A stretch of 64,000 nt of DNA from Flavobacterium resistens (GTDB lineage: Bacteria; Bacteroidota; Bacteroidia; Flavobacteriales; Flavobacteriaceae): assembly GCF_900182645.1 (NCBI RefSeq), contig NZ_FXTA01000001.1, forward strand, positions 558,001 to 622,000, written 5' to 3'. The notes under the pieces were generated by a model. The model saw only the letters and a list, made by a program, of their open reading frames with translations, did no database searches and had not been told where the DNA came from. The translations under genes and the position numbers were made by a program. Shown here piece after piece: positions 1 to 8,811 of this stretch (position 1 is its first letter; every line of letters begins with the position of its first letter).

Positions 1-1365
1 TTGAGATTCAATTTTATGACCAAAAGCGATAATATACCTTTAGAATATCCGGCAATTAATGCTAATCTTATTCCAAAAAACAGTTTTGAAAACAAATCAG
101 TAAAAACATTAAAAGTGCCTGTTGCCTTAACTTCATTTTCATTAAAAAATGCTGTTACAGCTTATTTCAGTGCTACTACAACCGGAAGTAGCGATGGTTT
201 TAGTGTAAATCCCAAAACAGAGCTTTCGTTTCTGCCAAATAAACTGAACGATACTATTTATGTTTCATTTGATAAAAGATGGAAAGAAAATCAAAGTATT
301 ACGCTAAAACTTGAAAGTGCTTCTGATCCTGATATTCATATCGGAAATTTAAATACGGAAGCTTTAAACGATACTTTCAGAATCGATTTGGGAACTATTT
401 CTACGAATTACACTTTTCCGATCAGCAAAATTGATATCAAAGGAATTAAAGGAGAAGTCATCGATTTTAAGGTCAATTTTCCTAATGGATTTTTCCCTTC
501 AGAAATTGATAATCTTACTATGTTTAAATTCCTAAACGGATTTGAATATCAACTAACACACGATGATTATGGCAATAACAGAAGTTCAATTACCTATCAT
601 TTAACGCTTTTAGAAGACATTCAGAATGACGATGTGTATTATGAAAGCACTATTTCTTTGAACAATACAACAGATTATCCTGCAACAGGAAATACGATTT
701 TGCAAATTGTAAAACCAATAAAATCTCCAAGAGATATTTTGGCGAATCCGGCATCAAAATTCTACGATTTGTCGAATCAGTTTTATTTGACTTACGGCGA
801 AAACTGGTTTGACAAAAGTGGCACTTGTGCATGGCAGGCGTTTAATGCGTTCACATTTCCGGTTGTGGTTTCAAAAGACAATCCGAATGCTATTTTATAC
901 AGTGATAAAGGCACAACAAATCCTAATGATGATATTTACCACGATGCTTTTAAAATTGGTTTTAATGTAGCTTCAGGAACTTCAACTACCAATTCGTTTA
1001 ATCTAAAAAGATGGTTTACTAACGAAAGTACAGCCGGAGCAAATTCTCCTGGTTTCAATATTACATCGGCATTGGAATTTTTTCCGGACAACGGAAACAG
1101 TAAAACTGCCGGAAAAGTACTTGTAATTCCGCAATTTATTACAATCGCCAGCACAACAAAAAACAGTCATATTATTGCCATTTCAGGCGAAGGAACTTAC
1201 AAGGAAATAAGTACAGGTTTGTTTGAAATTTCGTTTGAATTAAGATTAACAAATGACGAATTATTTGGAGGAACTGCTACTTCACAATACAAAATTTACA
1301 ACAATAAAACGTATCCAAAATTAAACCCAATCAACGAGCCTTGTGCCAAAGAAGTTGCGCTTTAA
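1..1365 (+). CDS. hypothetical secreted/surface protein, 5' end outside window
   Basis: The reading frame is open from the first base, so the true start and any signal peptide probably lie upstream; the TTG at base 1 is not a convincing start. The visible 454 residues are rich in Asn, Thr, Ser and aromatic residues with alternating hydrophobic patterns, as in beta-sandwich exported proteins of Bacteroidota. I recognise no catalytic motif or named domain. The C-terminus (...NEPCAKEVAL) does not look like a T9SS sorting domain. It lies 106 bp upstream of a di-haem peroxidase on the same strand, separated by a repeat hairpin, so the two may be co-transcribed. Function unknown. Confidence 0.6.
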   Translation: MRFNFMTKSDNIPLEYPAINANLIPKNSFENKSVKTLKVPVALTSFSLKNAVTAYFSATTTGSSDGFSVNPKTELSFLPNKLNDTIYVSFDKRWKENQSITLKLESASDPDIHIGNLNTEALNDTFRIDLGTISTNYTFPISKIDIKGIKGEVIDFKVNFPNGFFPSEIDNLTMFKFLNGFEYQLTHDDYGNNRSSITYHLTLLEDIQNDDVYYESTISLNNTTDYPATGNTILQIVKPIKSPRDILANPASKFYDLSNQFYLTYGENWFDKSGTCAWQAFNAFTFPVVVSKDNPNAILYSDKGTTNPNDDIYHDAFKIGFNVASGTSTTNSFNLKRWFTNESTAGANSPGFNITSALEFFPDNGNSKTAGKVLVIPQFITIASTTKNSHIIAISGEGTYKEISTGLFEISFELRLTNDELFGGTATSQYKIYNNKTYPKLNPINEPCAKEVAL

Positions 1366-1371
1366 TATAAA

Positions 1372-1440
1372 GTTTCAGGTTTCAAGTTTCAGGTTTCAAG
1401 TTTCAAGTTACTGCAAAACCTGAAACTTGAAACCTGAAAC
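1372..1440. repeat. GTTTCAG/GTTTCAA heptamer inverted repeat
   Basis: Tandem 7-bp units alternating GTTTCAG and GTTTCAA run into a reverse-complement arm. The first 23 bases (1372-1394) and last 23 bases (1418-1440) are exact reverse complements, so the transcript could form a long hairpin just after the stop codon of the first gene. The same family occurs at 46604-46703, 50176-50235 and 51382-51466, with shorter pieces near 8520 and 44740. Confidence 0.9.
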
Positions 1441-1471
1441 AAATCAAAACAAAATCAAAAAATAAGCAAAA

Positions 1472-2614
1472 TTGAAAAAACTACTCTTTCCAATCCTTTT
1501 CCTGCTTTGTCTGACAGCTTACAAAAGTGTGGAAAATCCTGATTACATTGATATTCAGGAATTACGAAAACTTTATTCTGGTGGAGATTCTTCGAAATGG
1601 CCTGCTGCTGAATTACATGAAAATGTAGATAAATCTAAATTTCAGGATATTGGAGTGCTTCCTGCTGTTCCTTATCCTGCTTATAATCCATATTCTAAGG
1701 AAAAAGAAAGTTTAGGAAAGATTTTATTTTTTGATCCGAGATTATCAAAAAGTGGTCAGATTGCCTGCGCTTCCTGTCATAATCCAGAATTGGGCTGGAC
1801 AGATAATTTGACACGTTCTTTTGGTCACGATCGTCAAACTGGAAAACGTAATTCTATGACTATTTTAAACTCGGCTTATGCCACTTCTCTTTTTTGGGAC
1901 GGACGTGCTTCAAGCTTAGAAAATCAGGCGCAATTTCCAGTAGCAGATCCTTTAGAAATGAATGAAAAACTGACGATTGCCGTTGATAAAATTGCCAAAA
2001 TTAAAGGTTACAATTCATTGTTTGTTTCGGCTTTTGGAGATAAAAAAGTGACTTTGGAAAGAATTCAATATGCAATTGCCACTTTTGAAAGATCAATCAA
2101 CAGTCCGAAGAGTAAATTTGATCAGTTTGTAAGCGGAAAATCAGATGCTTTTACAGACTCACAAGTCAAAGGAATGCATTTATTCCGAACCAAAGCACAA
2201 TGCATTAATTGTCATAATACGCCTTATTTCAGCGATAATCAATTTCATAATGACGGACAGACTTTATTCGGAACAAAAAATGAAGATTTCGGACGTTATA
2301 ATGTTACCAAAGATGAAAAAGACATCGGTAAATTCAGAACTCCAACACTTCGCGAAGTCGTAAACACAAAACCCTGGATGCATCACGGGCATTTTCCTTC
2401 TTTATTAGATGTTGTGGAATTGTATAATTTGGGAAATCCATCTCCGGTTCAGAAAAAGTATTTGGGTACGGCAAGAGATTCTCTGATTCCAAAAACAGAT
2501 CCGATGCTTCGAAAATTAGATTTGAACAAAGAAGAAATCAACGATTTATTAGCCTTCATCGAAACTTTAAGTACGCCTACAAGACGTATTATAGTTCCGG
2601 AAATGCCAAAATAA
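1472..2614 (+). CDS. di-haem cytochrome c peroxidase / MauG-family protein
   Basis: Periplasmic di-haem c-type protein of the CcpA/MauG family, which reduces H2O2 with electrons from small cytochromes or oxidises other substrates. Two haem-binding CxxCH motifs are visible: C99-A-S-C102-H103 and C244-I-N-C247-H248. The spacing and the 380-residue length fit the family. An N-terminal hydrophobic stretch (about residues 3-16) is a likely export signal. The start is a TTG codon; no better ATG gives the signal sequence. A strong hairpin terminator follows. Peroxidase and MauG-type oxidase roles cannot be separated from sequence alone. Confidence 0.88.
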   Translation: MKKLLFPILFLLCLTAYKSVENPDYIDIQELRKLYSGGDSSKWPAAELHENVDKSKFQDIGVLPAVPYPAYNPYSKEKESLGKILFFDPRLSKSGQIACASCHNPELGWTDNLTRSFGHDRQTGKRNSMTILNSAYATSLFWDGRASSLENQAQFPVADPLEMNEKLTIAVDKIAKIKGYNSLFVSAFGDKKVTLERIQYAIATFERSINSPKSKFDQFVSGKSDAFTDSQVKGMHLFRTKAQCINCHNTPYFSDNQFHNDGQTLFGTKNEDFGRYNVTKDEKDIGKFRTPTLREVVNTKPWMHHGHFPSLLDVVELYNLGNPSPVQKKYLGTARDSLIPKTDPMLRKLDLNKEEINDLLAFIETLSTPTRRIIVPEMPK

Positions 2615-2662
2615 TTAAAATGTAAAGGTTTGTGAATGTGCCCTAAAGTTCACAAACTTTCT

Positions 2663-2696
2663 AGCCTGTTTCGATAAATGAAACAGGCTTTTTTAT
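2663..2696 (+). terminator. rho-independent terminator after peroxidase
   Basis: A 10-bp perfect stem, AGCCTGTTTC/GAAACAGGCT (2663-2672 with 2680-2689), with a 7-nt loop is followed directly by a T-rich run. Confidence 0.88.
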
Positions 2697-2717
2697 TTTT
2701 ATTCCGCGGTTTAAGAA

Positions 2718-2725
2718 TATATTTG
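2718..2725 (+). promoter_or_regulatory. candidate Bacteroidota -7 promoter element for sulfatase gene
   Basis: TATATTTG matches the Bacteroidota -7 consensus TAnnTTTG and lies between the preceding terminator and the sulfatase ATG, predicting a leader of about 50 nt. The -33 position is only a T-run, so the assignment rests on the -7 box and its position. Confidence 0.45.
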
Positions 2726-2782
2726 TAGCCAACCAAACTTATACAAGCCATTACACTATTTAAAATCCTAAAACCGTAAATT

Positions 2783-4237
2783 ATGAAAAGAAGTCTCTTT
2801 TTAATTCTTCTTATGGCAATTACTTCCTTTAGTATTGCTCAAAGCAAAAACTCAAATACTAAACCTAACATCATTATCATCAACATGGATGATATGGGTT
2901 ACGGCGACACTGAACCTTATGGAATGACTGGAGTAAATACGCCTCATTTTAACCAAATCGCGCAGGAAGGAATGCGATTTACTAATTTTAATGCCGGACA
3001 AGCCATTTGTACTGCATCGAGAGCTGCTTTATTGACGGGCTGTTATCCTAACCGAATCGGAATGTCGGGTGTATTGCTTCCGGGAGCGCATCATGCATTA
3101 AATCCAAATGAAGAAACAATTGCTTCACTTTTGAAGAAAAACGGATATAAAACGGCCAATTATGGAAAATGGCATTTAGGTAATCAACTTCCATACTGGC
3201 CAACAAATTATGGTTTTGATGAGTTTTATGGCATTCCTTATTCGCACGATGTTTGGCCAATTGATTATGATGGTTATTCAAAAGTTACGGATTCTAAAGA
3301 TATGCGTTCGAGCTTCCCTCCGCTTCCGTTAATCAGTAATACAACTATTATTGATACTATTGAAAATATAAAAGATGCTTCAAAATTGACGACTCTTTTT
3401 ACAGAAAAAGCAATTGGTTTTATCAAAAAAAATAAAAAAGATCCCTTCTTTTTATATCTCACGCATCCTTTGCCACACGCACCTTTGGCTGTTTCTGATA
3501 AATTTAAAGGGAAAAGTGATTTAGGGCTTTTTGGCGATGTAATCATGGAACTCGATTGGTCTATTGGTGAAATAATGAAAACTTTAGATAAAGAAGGAAT
3601 TGCTAAAAATACCGTTTTGATTTTAACCAGCGACAATGGTCCGTGGTTGGTTTTTGGCGATAATGCTGGTTCTTCGGGCGGTTTTCGAGAAGGAAAATCA
3701 ACAACTTGGGAAGGTGGCACAAGAGTCCCGTTCCTGATTCGTTGGCCCGGAAAAATAAATGCCGGAACCGTAAACAGCTCGTTAATGACAAACATGGATT
3801 TGCTGCCAACAATTGCAGCAATTACAGGAGCTTCATTACCAAAAAACCAAATAGACGGCTTGAATTTTCTTCCTTTGTTAACTGGAAAAACTACTAATGG
3901 ACCAAGAGAGATTTTTTATTATTATTTTGGAGTTGGAAGCAATAATCTCGAAGCTATTCGATACAAACACTGGAAATTGGTTTTCCCTCATAAAGGCACT
4001 ACTTACAATAAAAAATTACAAGGAAAAGATGGACTTCGTGGTGAAGGCGCTTCCGCAGAATTTTCAATGGCGCTTTACGATTTAGCACATGATCCCGGAG
4101 AAGTTCGCGATGTTCAGCAATTGTATCCTGAAATTGTAGCCCAAATTCAAAAAATTGCCGATACAGCGAGAGAAGATCTTGGTGATGATTTGAATCAAAA
4201 AGTGGGAAAAAATGTTAGAAAACCTGCTACTTACTAA
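2783..4237 (+). CDS. sulfatase (arylsulfatase A-like)
   Basis: Exported type I sulfatase that hydrolyses sulfate esters, probably on sulfated glycans. A signal peptide covers residues 1-20 (cleavage near SIAQ-S). The N-terminal metal site appears as N34-M-D36-D37-MGYGD. The sulfatase signature begins at C76 (CTASRAALLTG), where C76 would be converted to formylglycine. Further metal and substrate residues lie in TSDNGPW and the GGTRVPF segment. Ala instead of the commoner Pro at the third signature position is an accepted variant. At 484 residues the protein is full length. It is a single-gene unit with its own -7 box and a strong terminator; the substrate cannot be told. Confidence 0.93.
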   Translation: MKRSLFLILLMAITSFSIAQSKNSNTKPNIIIINMDDMGYGDTEPYGMTGVNTPHFNQIAQEGMRFTNFNAGQAICTASRAALLTGCYPNRIGMSGVLLPGAHHALNPNEETIASLLKKNGYKTANYGKWHLGNQLPYWPTNYGFDEFYGIPYSHDVWPIDYDGYSKVTDSKDMRSSFPPLPLISNTTIIDTIENIKDASKLTTLFTEKAIGFIKKNKKDPFFLYLTHPLPHAPLAVSDKFKGKSDLGLFGDVIMELDWSIGEIMKTLDKEGIAKNTVLILTSDNGPWLVFGDNAGSSGGFREGKSTTWEGGTRVPFLIRWPGKINAGTVNSSLMTNMDLLPTIAAITGASLPKNQIDGLNFLPLLTGKTTNGPREIFYYYFGVGSNNLEAIRYKHWKLVFPHKGTTYNKKLQGKDGLRGEGASAEFSMALYDLAHDPGEVRDVQQLYPEIVAQIQKIADTAREDLGDDLNQKVGKNVRKPATY

Positions 4238-4243
4238 AACACA

Positions 4244-4271
4244 AAAGCCCGATAGTAATCGGGCTTTTTTT
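4244..4271 (+). terminator. rho-independent terminator after sulfatase
   Basis: Stem AAAGCCCGAT/ATCGGGCTTT (4244-4253 with 4258-4267), four-base loop AGTA, then a T-run. Confidence 0.92.
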
Positions 4272-4452
4272 ATTTAAACACGAAGATTACAAGAGGAAAG
4301 TTTTTTCGATAATCTTACCACTATGATAGTTTCTCTTTTTGTAACTTTAATAAAATATTTAGATATGCTATTTAACTTCAATCAATAATTATTTTTTATT
4401 CTTTCATTGACGCATAAAATAACGCCACATCCTAGATATCACTGGCATTTTT

Positions 4453-4460
4453 TAAATTTG
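4453..4460 (+). promoter_or_regulatory. candidate -7 element for VOC gene
   Basis: TAAATTTG matches TAnnTTTG and lies 45 bp before the ATG at 4506. It sits inside the longer open frame that begins at 4407, so it also argues that translation starts at 4506. No clear -33 TTG at the expected distance. Confidence 0.35.
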
Positions 4461-4505
4461 TCTATCACTCTAAAGAAGCTTTTTTCTTTTATAAAAATTA
4501 CCGCC

Positions 4506-5156
4506 ATGAGAATAGATCAAATACAAATTACAACAAACGATATTCAAAAAACTAAAACATTTTATCAGAACCTTTTTGGGCTTTTTATTCTGGAAAATGA
4601 TCAAAAATCAATAACATTTCAGGCTGGAACTTCTATTTTAAAATTTATTGAAGATCCCGAATTTAATTCCATATACCATTTTGCCTTTAATATTCCTGAA
4701 AATCAGCTTGAAGAAGCTATTCAATGGTGTCAGGACAAAGTTGATTTAATTGTTTTGGATGACAAAAGTGTTGTTACTCATTTCGAAAATTGGAATGCAC
4801 ATTCTATTTATTTCTTTGACCATAACGGAAATTTACTCGAATTCATTGCCAGACATGATCTTAATAATGAACAAGTTGGTGAATTCAACTCTGCTTCTAT
4901 TTTAAGCATAAGCGAAATCGGAATTGTTACGGAAAGTCCACTAAAATTAGGAAACCAATTAATCGAAGAACATGGACTTCATTTCTTTTCTCAAAATACA
5001 AATACCGAAAAATTTGCTGCAATTGGCGATCATGAAGGTTTATTGATTCTGGTGCAGCCTACAAGAAATTGGTATCCAACTCAGATTCCTTCTGAAAGGA
5101 ATCCAATCAAAATAACTTTAGAAAATGATGAAAATATAATTGAATTACATTTATAA
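4506..5156 (+). CDS. VOC (glyoxalase/bleomycin-resistance) family protein
   Basis: A vicinal-oxygen-chelate protein of about 216 residues. The N-terminus (MRIDQIQITTNDIQKTKTFYQNLFG) is the typical first beta-alpha unit, and FFDHNGNLLEFIARH holds the conserved metal-side Glu of the family. A second half around SISEIGIVTESPLKLG suggests a second, more diverged module. The frame extends upstream to a TTG at 4407, but that extension looks non-coding and contains a likely promoter, so the ATG at 4506 is preferred. Members act as dioxygenases, isomerases or binding proteins; the substrate is not predictable. Confidence 0.8.
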   Translation: MRIDQIQITTNDIQKTKTFYQNLFGLFILENDQKSITFQAGTSILKFIEDPEFNSIYHFAFNIPENQLEEAIQWCQDKVDLIVLDDKSVVTHFENWNAHSIYFFDHNGNLLEFIARHDLNNEQVGEFNSASILSISEIGIVTESPLKLGNQLIEEHGLHFFSQNTNTEKFAAIGDHEGLLILVQPTRNWYPTQIPSERNPIKITLENDENIIELHL

Positions 5157-5237
5157 ATCATTTCATATCAAATAGATAAAAATATAATTTGTATTTTCAT
5201 CACAGAAAAAAATATTTATAATATAGTTTTAACCTGT

Positions 5238-6509
5238 ATGAAAAGATACTTCTTCCTCATATTATTATTTTGGAGCTTTTACGTTTCTAACGCGCAAACC
5301 AATCTCGCATATGAAAAATTAATCGCAGAAGCTTCTTTACTTCATCTTCAAAAAGATTTTAAAAACGCTATTATAAAACTGGAAAAAGCTTTTTTGCTTG
5401 AAGAACCTGATGCATTAAATGCTTATAAAGCTGCGGGAATGTATTCGTTAGCTCAAAATAAAACGGAAGCTTTTAAATATTTAAATATAGCTCTAAATAA
5501 AGGATGGACTGAAGCAGAGCAACTTTCCATAGATCCGTATTTTGATTTTTTACGTGCTAAATATCCATATATGTGGAAAACAATTAAACAAAAAGCACAA
5601 TTGAAAGAGCAGCAATATGAAAAGAAATTAAAACTTCCAGAATTGCGTAAACAAATCAACGCAATGGGAATTGCAGATCAGAAAATTAGATATTGGAAAA
5701 TACAAACTTCAGATCCTGTTCTCTTGAATGAATTACAGCAGAAAATTAACGACTTAGATTTTAAAAATCTGTCGAAAGCAAAAGAGATTCTGAAAAACTA
5801 TAACTGGCCAAAAATATCAGAAATAGGAAAAGATGGTGCCCATAATTTCTGGCTAATTGTACAGCATGCAGATCAGGATATTTTATTCCAGAAAGCAGCT
5901 TTACATGAAATGGACAAATTAAAAGGGACGAAAGAATTGGACATGGAAAACTATGCTTTTTTGTACGACCGAGTGCAATGCAATCTCAATTATAAACAAG
6001 TTTACGGAACGCAGGTAAATTGGACACAAAATGGTGAAGCTTCAAGTTTTAGAGGTATAATTAAAGAAAATGAAGCTGATAAAAGAAGAAATGAATTTGA
6101 GCTTCTTCCTTTAAAAATTTATGCTTTAAATTATGGTTTTAAATACACGATTCCAACAGCTGAAGAAGCGTCAAAAAAGGATAAAAAAGATATTGAGAGT
6201 ACATTAAATCTAATAAATGAGGCTAAAAAGTATTACGAGACAAAAGAGTTTCAGAAAGTATATGATAATTATAATAATGCGTCCATGATTTTGGGCGGAA
6301 TGACAAGTGAACAAAATTTTGAAGCTTCTGAACTGTTTGCAAAAATTTACAATCAAACTCATGACGAACAGTACAGAAGCATTTCTTTAGATTTTTTAAA
6401 TTTGAATTATCTCAGAGGAGATTTGGATAAAAAAGTACTCTTATCAAATAAAGAATTTAATACATTTTATTCCGAAAAAAGATGGAAAGATATTATTGAT
6501 TCTTTATGA
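5238..6509 (+). CDS. exported DUF6624 domain protein with TPR-like N-terminus
   Basis: Signal peptide at residues 1-19 (...VSNAQ). Residues 25-110 look like short helical repeats (AIIKLEKAFLLEEPDALNAYKAAGMYS), TPR-like. The middle region contains a DUF6624-type core: WLIVQHADQDILFQ followed by YAFLYDRVQCNLNYKQVYGTQVNW, with the conserved QHAD, DRV and YGTQ patterns. The last 110 residues are helical. No catalytic function is established for DUF6624. It is convergent with the metal ATPase gene, with only 4 bp between the stop codons and no terminator hairpin visible between them. Confidence 0.75.
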   Translation: MKRYFFLILLFWSFYVSNAQTNLAYEKLIAEASLLHLQKDFKNAIIKLEKAFLLEEPDALNAYKAAGMYSLAQNKTEAFKYLNIALNKGWTEAEQLSIDPYFDFLRAKYPYMWKTIKQKAQLKEQQYEKKLKLPELRKQINAMGIADQKIRYWKIQTSDPVLLNELQQKINDLDFKNLSKAKEILKNYNWPKISEIGKDGAHNFWLIVQHADQDILFQKAALHEMDKLKGTKELDMENYAFLYDRVQCNLNYKQVYGTQVNWTQNGEASSFRGIIKENEADKRRNEFELLPLKIYALNYGFKYTIPTAEEASKKDKKDIESTLNLINEAKKYYETKEFQKVYDNYNNASMILGGMTSEQNFEASELFAKIYNQTHDEQYRSISLDFLNLNYLRGDLDKKVLLSNKEFNTFYSEKRWKDIIDSL

Positions 6510-6513
6510 TACT

Positions 6514-8514
6514 CTAAAACTTCATCTTCTGAATTCTAACGGCATTCAAAATCGCCAACAACGCCACTCCAACATCAGCAAAAACAGCTTCCCACATAGT
6601 TGCTAATCCGCCCGCGCCCAGAATTAAGACAAAAGCTTTTACAACAAAAGCCAGCGTAATATTCTGCCAGACAATTTTTTTGGTTTGTTTTCCAATGTTG
6701 ATTGCCATTGCAATTTTACTTGGTTTATCATCCTGAATTACAATATCTGCGGTTTCAATAGTGGCATCACTTCCTAAACCTCCCATTGCGATTCCAACTG
6801 TGCTGAGCGCAATTACAGGCGCATCGTTAACACCATCACCAACAAATGCGACTGATTCGTTTTTAGCTTTAATTTCGTTTACTTTATTGACTTTATCTTC
6901 GGGAAGCAAATCTCCAAACGATTTTGCAATTCCAAGTTTATCAGCAACAAATTGAACTACATTGGTTTTATCGCCACTTAGCATTGTTAGTTTTACACCC
7001 AAAGATTTTAGTTTTAAAACCGTTTCTTTTGCATCTTCCTTGATTTCATCTGCAATTGTTAAATATCCAGCAAATTTTCCGTCATAAGCAATCGCAATTG
7101 TGGTATAAACTATTGCTGACGGATCAATATCGTACGGAATAGTATATTTATCCAAAAGTTTGAAGTTTCCAACATGAAGTTCTTTTCCGTTAAAGGAAGC
7201 TTTTAAACCATGTCCGGCAATTTCTTCTATATTTTTCAATTCTACAGAAGAATCAATTGGTCCGACATGATTATGAATTGCAGTTGCCACAGGATGTGTA
7301 CTTCGGCTTTCTAAGGTATTTACAATTTTCAGAATTTCTCCTTTATCAAATTCAGTTTTTATAATAACTTCCTGAACTTTAAAAACGCCTTCTGTCATCG
7401 TTCCGGTTTTATCAACCACCACATTCTGGATTGTCGAAATACTGTCCAGAAAATTACTTCCTTTAAACAGAATTCCGTTTTTACTTGCAGCACCGATTCC
7501 TCCAAAATACCCAAGTGGAATACTGATAACCAGTGCACAAGGACAAGAAATAACTAAAAAAACTAATGCTCTGTATAACCAGTTGCTAAAAACGTAATTG
7601 TCTACGAAAAGCATCGGAATCAAACAAATTGCGATTGCTAAATACACTACAATTGGCGTATAAATTTTGGCAAATTTTCTGATGAACAATTCCGCTGGCG
7701 CTTTTTTGGTTGTAGCATTTTGTACCAGCTCTAAAATTTTAGATAATTTACTGTCGTTGTAAGCGGTTGTAACTTTTACTTCAGCAATCGTATTTCCGTT
7801 TATCATTCCTGCCAAAACAGTTTCACCTTTCTTCTTCGTATCAGGTTTACTTTCTCCCGTTAAAGCTGCAGTATTAAACGAAGCAGAATCAGATAATAAT
7901 TCGCCGTCTAAACCTAATTTTTCACCCGCTTTCAGTTGAATAACCACTCCAATCTGAACGTCTTTTGCCTTTACTTTTAGAGCAACATTATTTTCTAAAA
8001 TCGTAACCTCATCAGGGCGCTGATCCAGCAAACTTTTAATACTCGATTTCGCCCGATTTACTGCCATTCCCTGAAAAGTTTCTCCAATTGTATAAAACAA
8101 CATAACTGCAACACCTTCTGGATATTCGCCGATTGCAAAAGCGCCAATTGTTGCAATACACATCAGGAAAAATTCAGAGAAAATATCGCCTTTTACAATG
8201 CTTTCATAAGCTTCTCTCAAAACTGGAATCCCAACTGGAAGATAAGCAATAATGTACCACGCAATTCTGATATATCCTGTAAACCAATTTTGAGGATAAT
8301 AGTTGTCAAATCCAATTCCGATAATCAATAAAACAAGGGAAATTATTGACGGCATAAAAAGTTTAAAAAGCCCGCCTTCAGTATTGTGTTCATGATCATG
8401 ACCTCCGTGATCATGTCCATCATTTTCTAAATGTATTGGTTCATCGTGCGAGCAGCAGCAGGAAGCTTTAGGCTTGCTTTTTGTATTTTTTACTTCTTTA
8501 TCTTGATGTATCAT
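6514..8514 (-). CDS. P1B-type heavy-metal ATPase (Zn/Cd/Pb class likely)
   Basis: ATP-driven export of soft divalent metals across the inner membrane. Visible motifs: actuator TGES at 219-222, membrane CPC at 324-326, phosphorylation site D368-KTGT, HP at 407-408, and hinge GDGVNDAP at 559-566. K626 and D647-x-G in the last helices match the P1B-2 (Zn/Cd/Pb) class. The usual N-terminal HMA domain with GMTCxxC is missing; instead residues 18-45 are Cys- and His-rich (SCCCSHDE, then HDHGGHDHEH), a plausible metal-binding tail. It lies downstream of and co-directional with an RND efflux tripartite system, separated from it by about 300 bp of repeats. Confidence 0.93.
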   Translation of the reverse strand: MIHQDKEVKNTKSKPKASCCCSHDEPIHLENDGHDHGGHDHEHNTEGGLFKLFMPSIISLVLLIIGIGFDNYYPQNWFTGYIRIAWYIIAYLPVGIPVLREAYESIVKGDIFSEFFLMCIATIGAFAIGEYPEGVAVMLFYTIGETFQGMAVNRAKSSIKSLLDQRPDEVTILENNVALKVKAKDVQIGVVIQLKAGEKLGLDGELLSDSASFNTAALTGESKPDTKKKGETVLAGMINGNTIAEVKVTTAYNDSKLSKILELVQNATTKKAPAELFIRKFAKIYTPIVVYLAIAICLIPMLFVDNYVFSNWLYRALVFLVISCPCALVISIPLGYFGGIGAASKNGILFKGSNFLDSISTIQNVVVDKTGTMTEGVFKVQEVIIKTEFDKGEILKIVNTLESRSTHPVATAIHNHVGPIDSSVELKNIEEIAGHGLKASFNGKELHVGNFKLLDKYTIPYDIDPSAIVYTTIAIAYDGKFAGYLTIADEIKEDAKETVLKLKSLGVKLTMLSGDKTNVVQFVADKLGIAKSFGDLLPEDKVNKVNEIKAKNESVAFVGDGVNDAPVIALSTVGIAMGGLGSDATIETADIVIQDDKPSKIAMAINIGKQTKKIVWQNITLAFVVKAFVLILGAGGLATMWEAVFADVGVALLAILNAVRIQKMKF

Positions 8515-8811
8515 TTTTTGAGTTTCAAGTTTCAGGTTTCACGTTTTAAATGCCTGAAGTTTTGTTTAAATAATGTCCTAAATTTAAGCAATTTGTAGCA
8601 AAGTTTATTGCCATAAAGGCACTAAGACACAAAGTTTTTTAATGTTGAAAGGAGTTAATCACGCAAAGGCGCGAAGCTGCAAAGTTTTTCAATTGAATTG
8701 CCTCCAGCTAAAGCTGGAAGCAACTCAAATTAATCTTATAAAATCTATAGAAAAAAACTTAGCGACTTAGCTTCTTAGTCCCGATAACTATCGGGATAGC
8801 ACCTTTAAAAA
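8515..8811. repeat. repeat-rich intergenic region in metal-efflux cluster
   Basis: No gene is seen here. The stretch holds pieces of several repeat families: GTTTCAA/GTTTCAG heptamers (about 8521-8540), a GCAAAG element (about 8655-8690, ACGCAAAGGCGCGAAGCTGC), a hairpin TCCAGCT-AA-AGCTGGA (8703-8718), CTTAG octamers (about 8757-8779), and the palindrome variant TCCCGATAACTATCGGGA (8779-8796). Confidence 0.8.

Noticed and set aside
3274..3795. 173-residue open frame on the strand opposite the sulfatase
   Set aside because: It overlaps the sulfatase completely, has no family pattern and reads as the complement of a well-supported gene.
4407..4505. Longer start for the VOC protein (TTG at 4407)
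   Set aside because: The extra 33 residues do not resemble the family and contain a candidate -7 box; the ATG at 4506 starts with the typical first strand.
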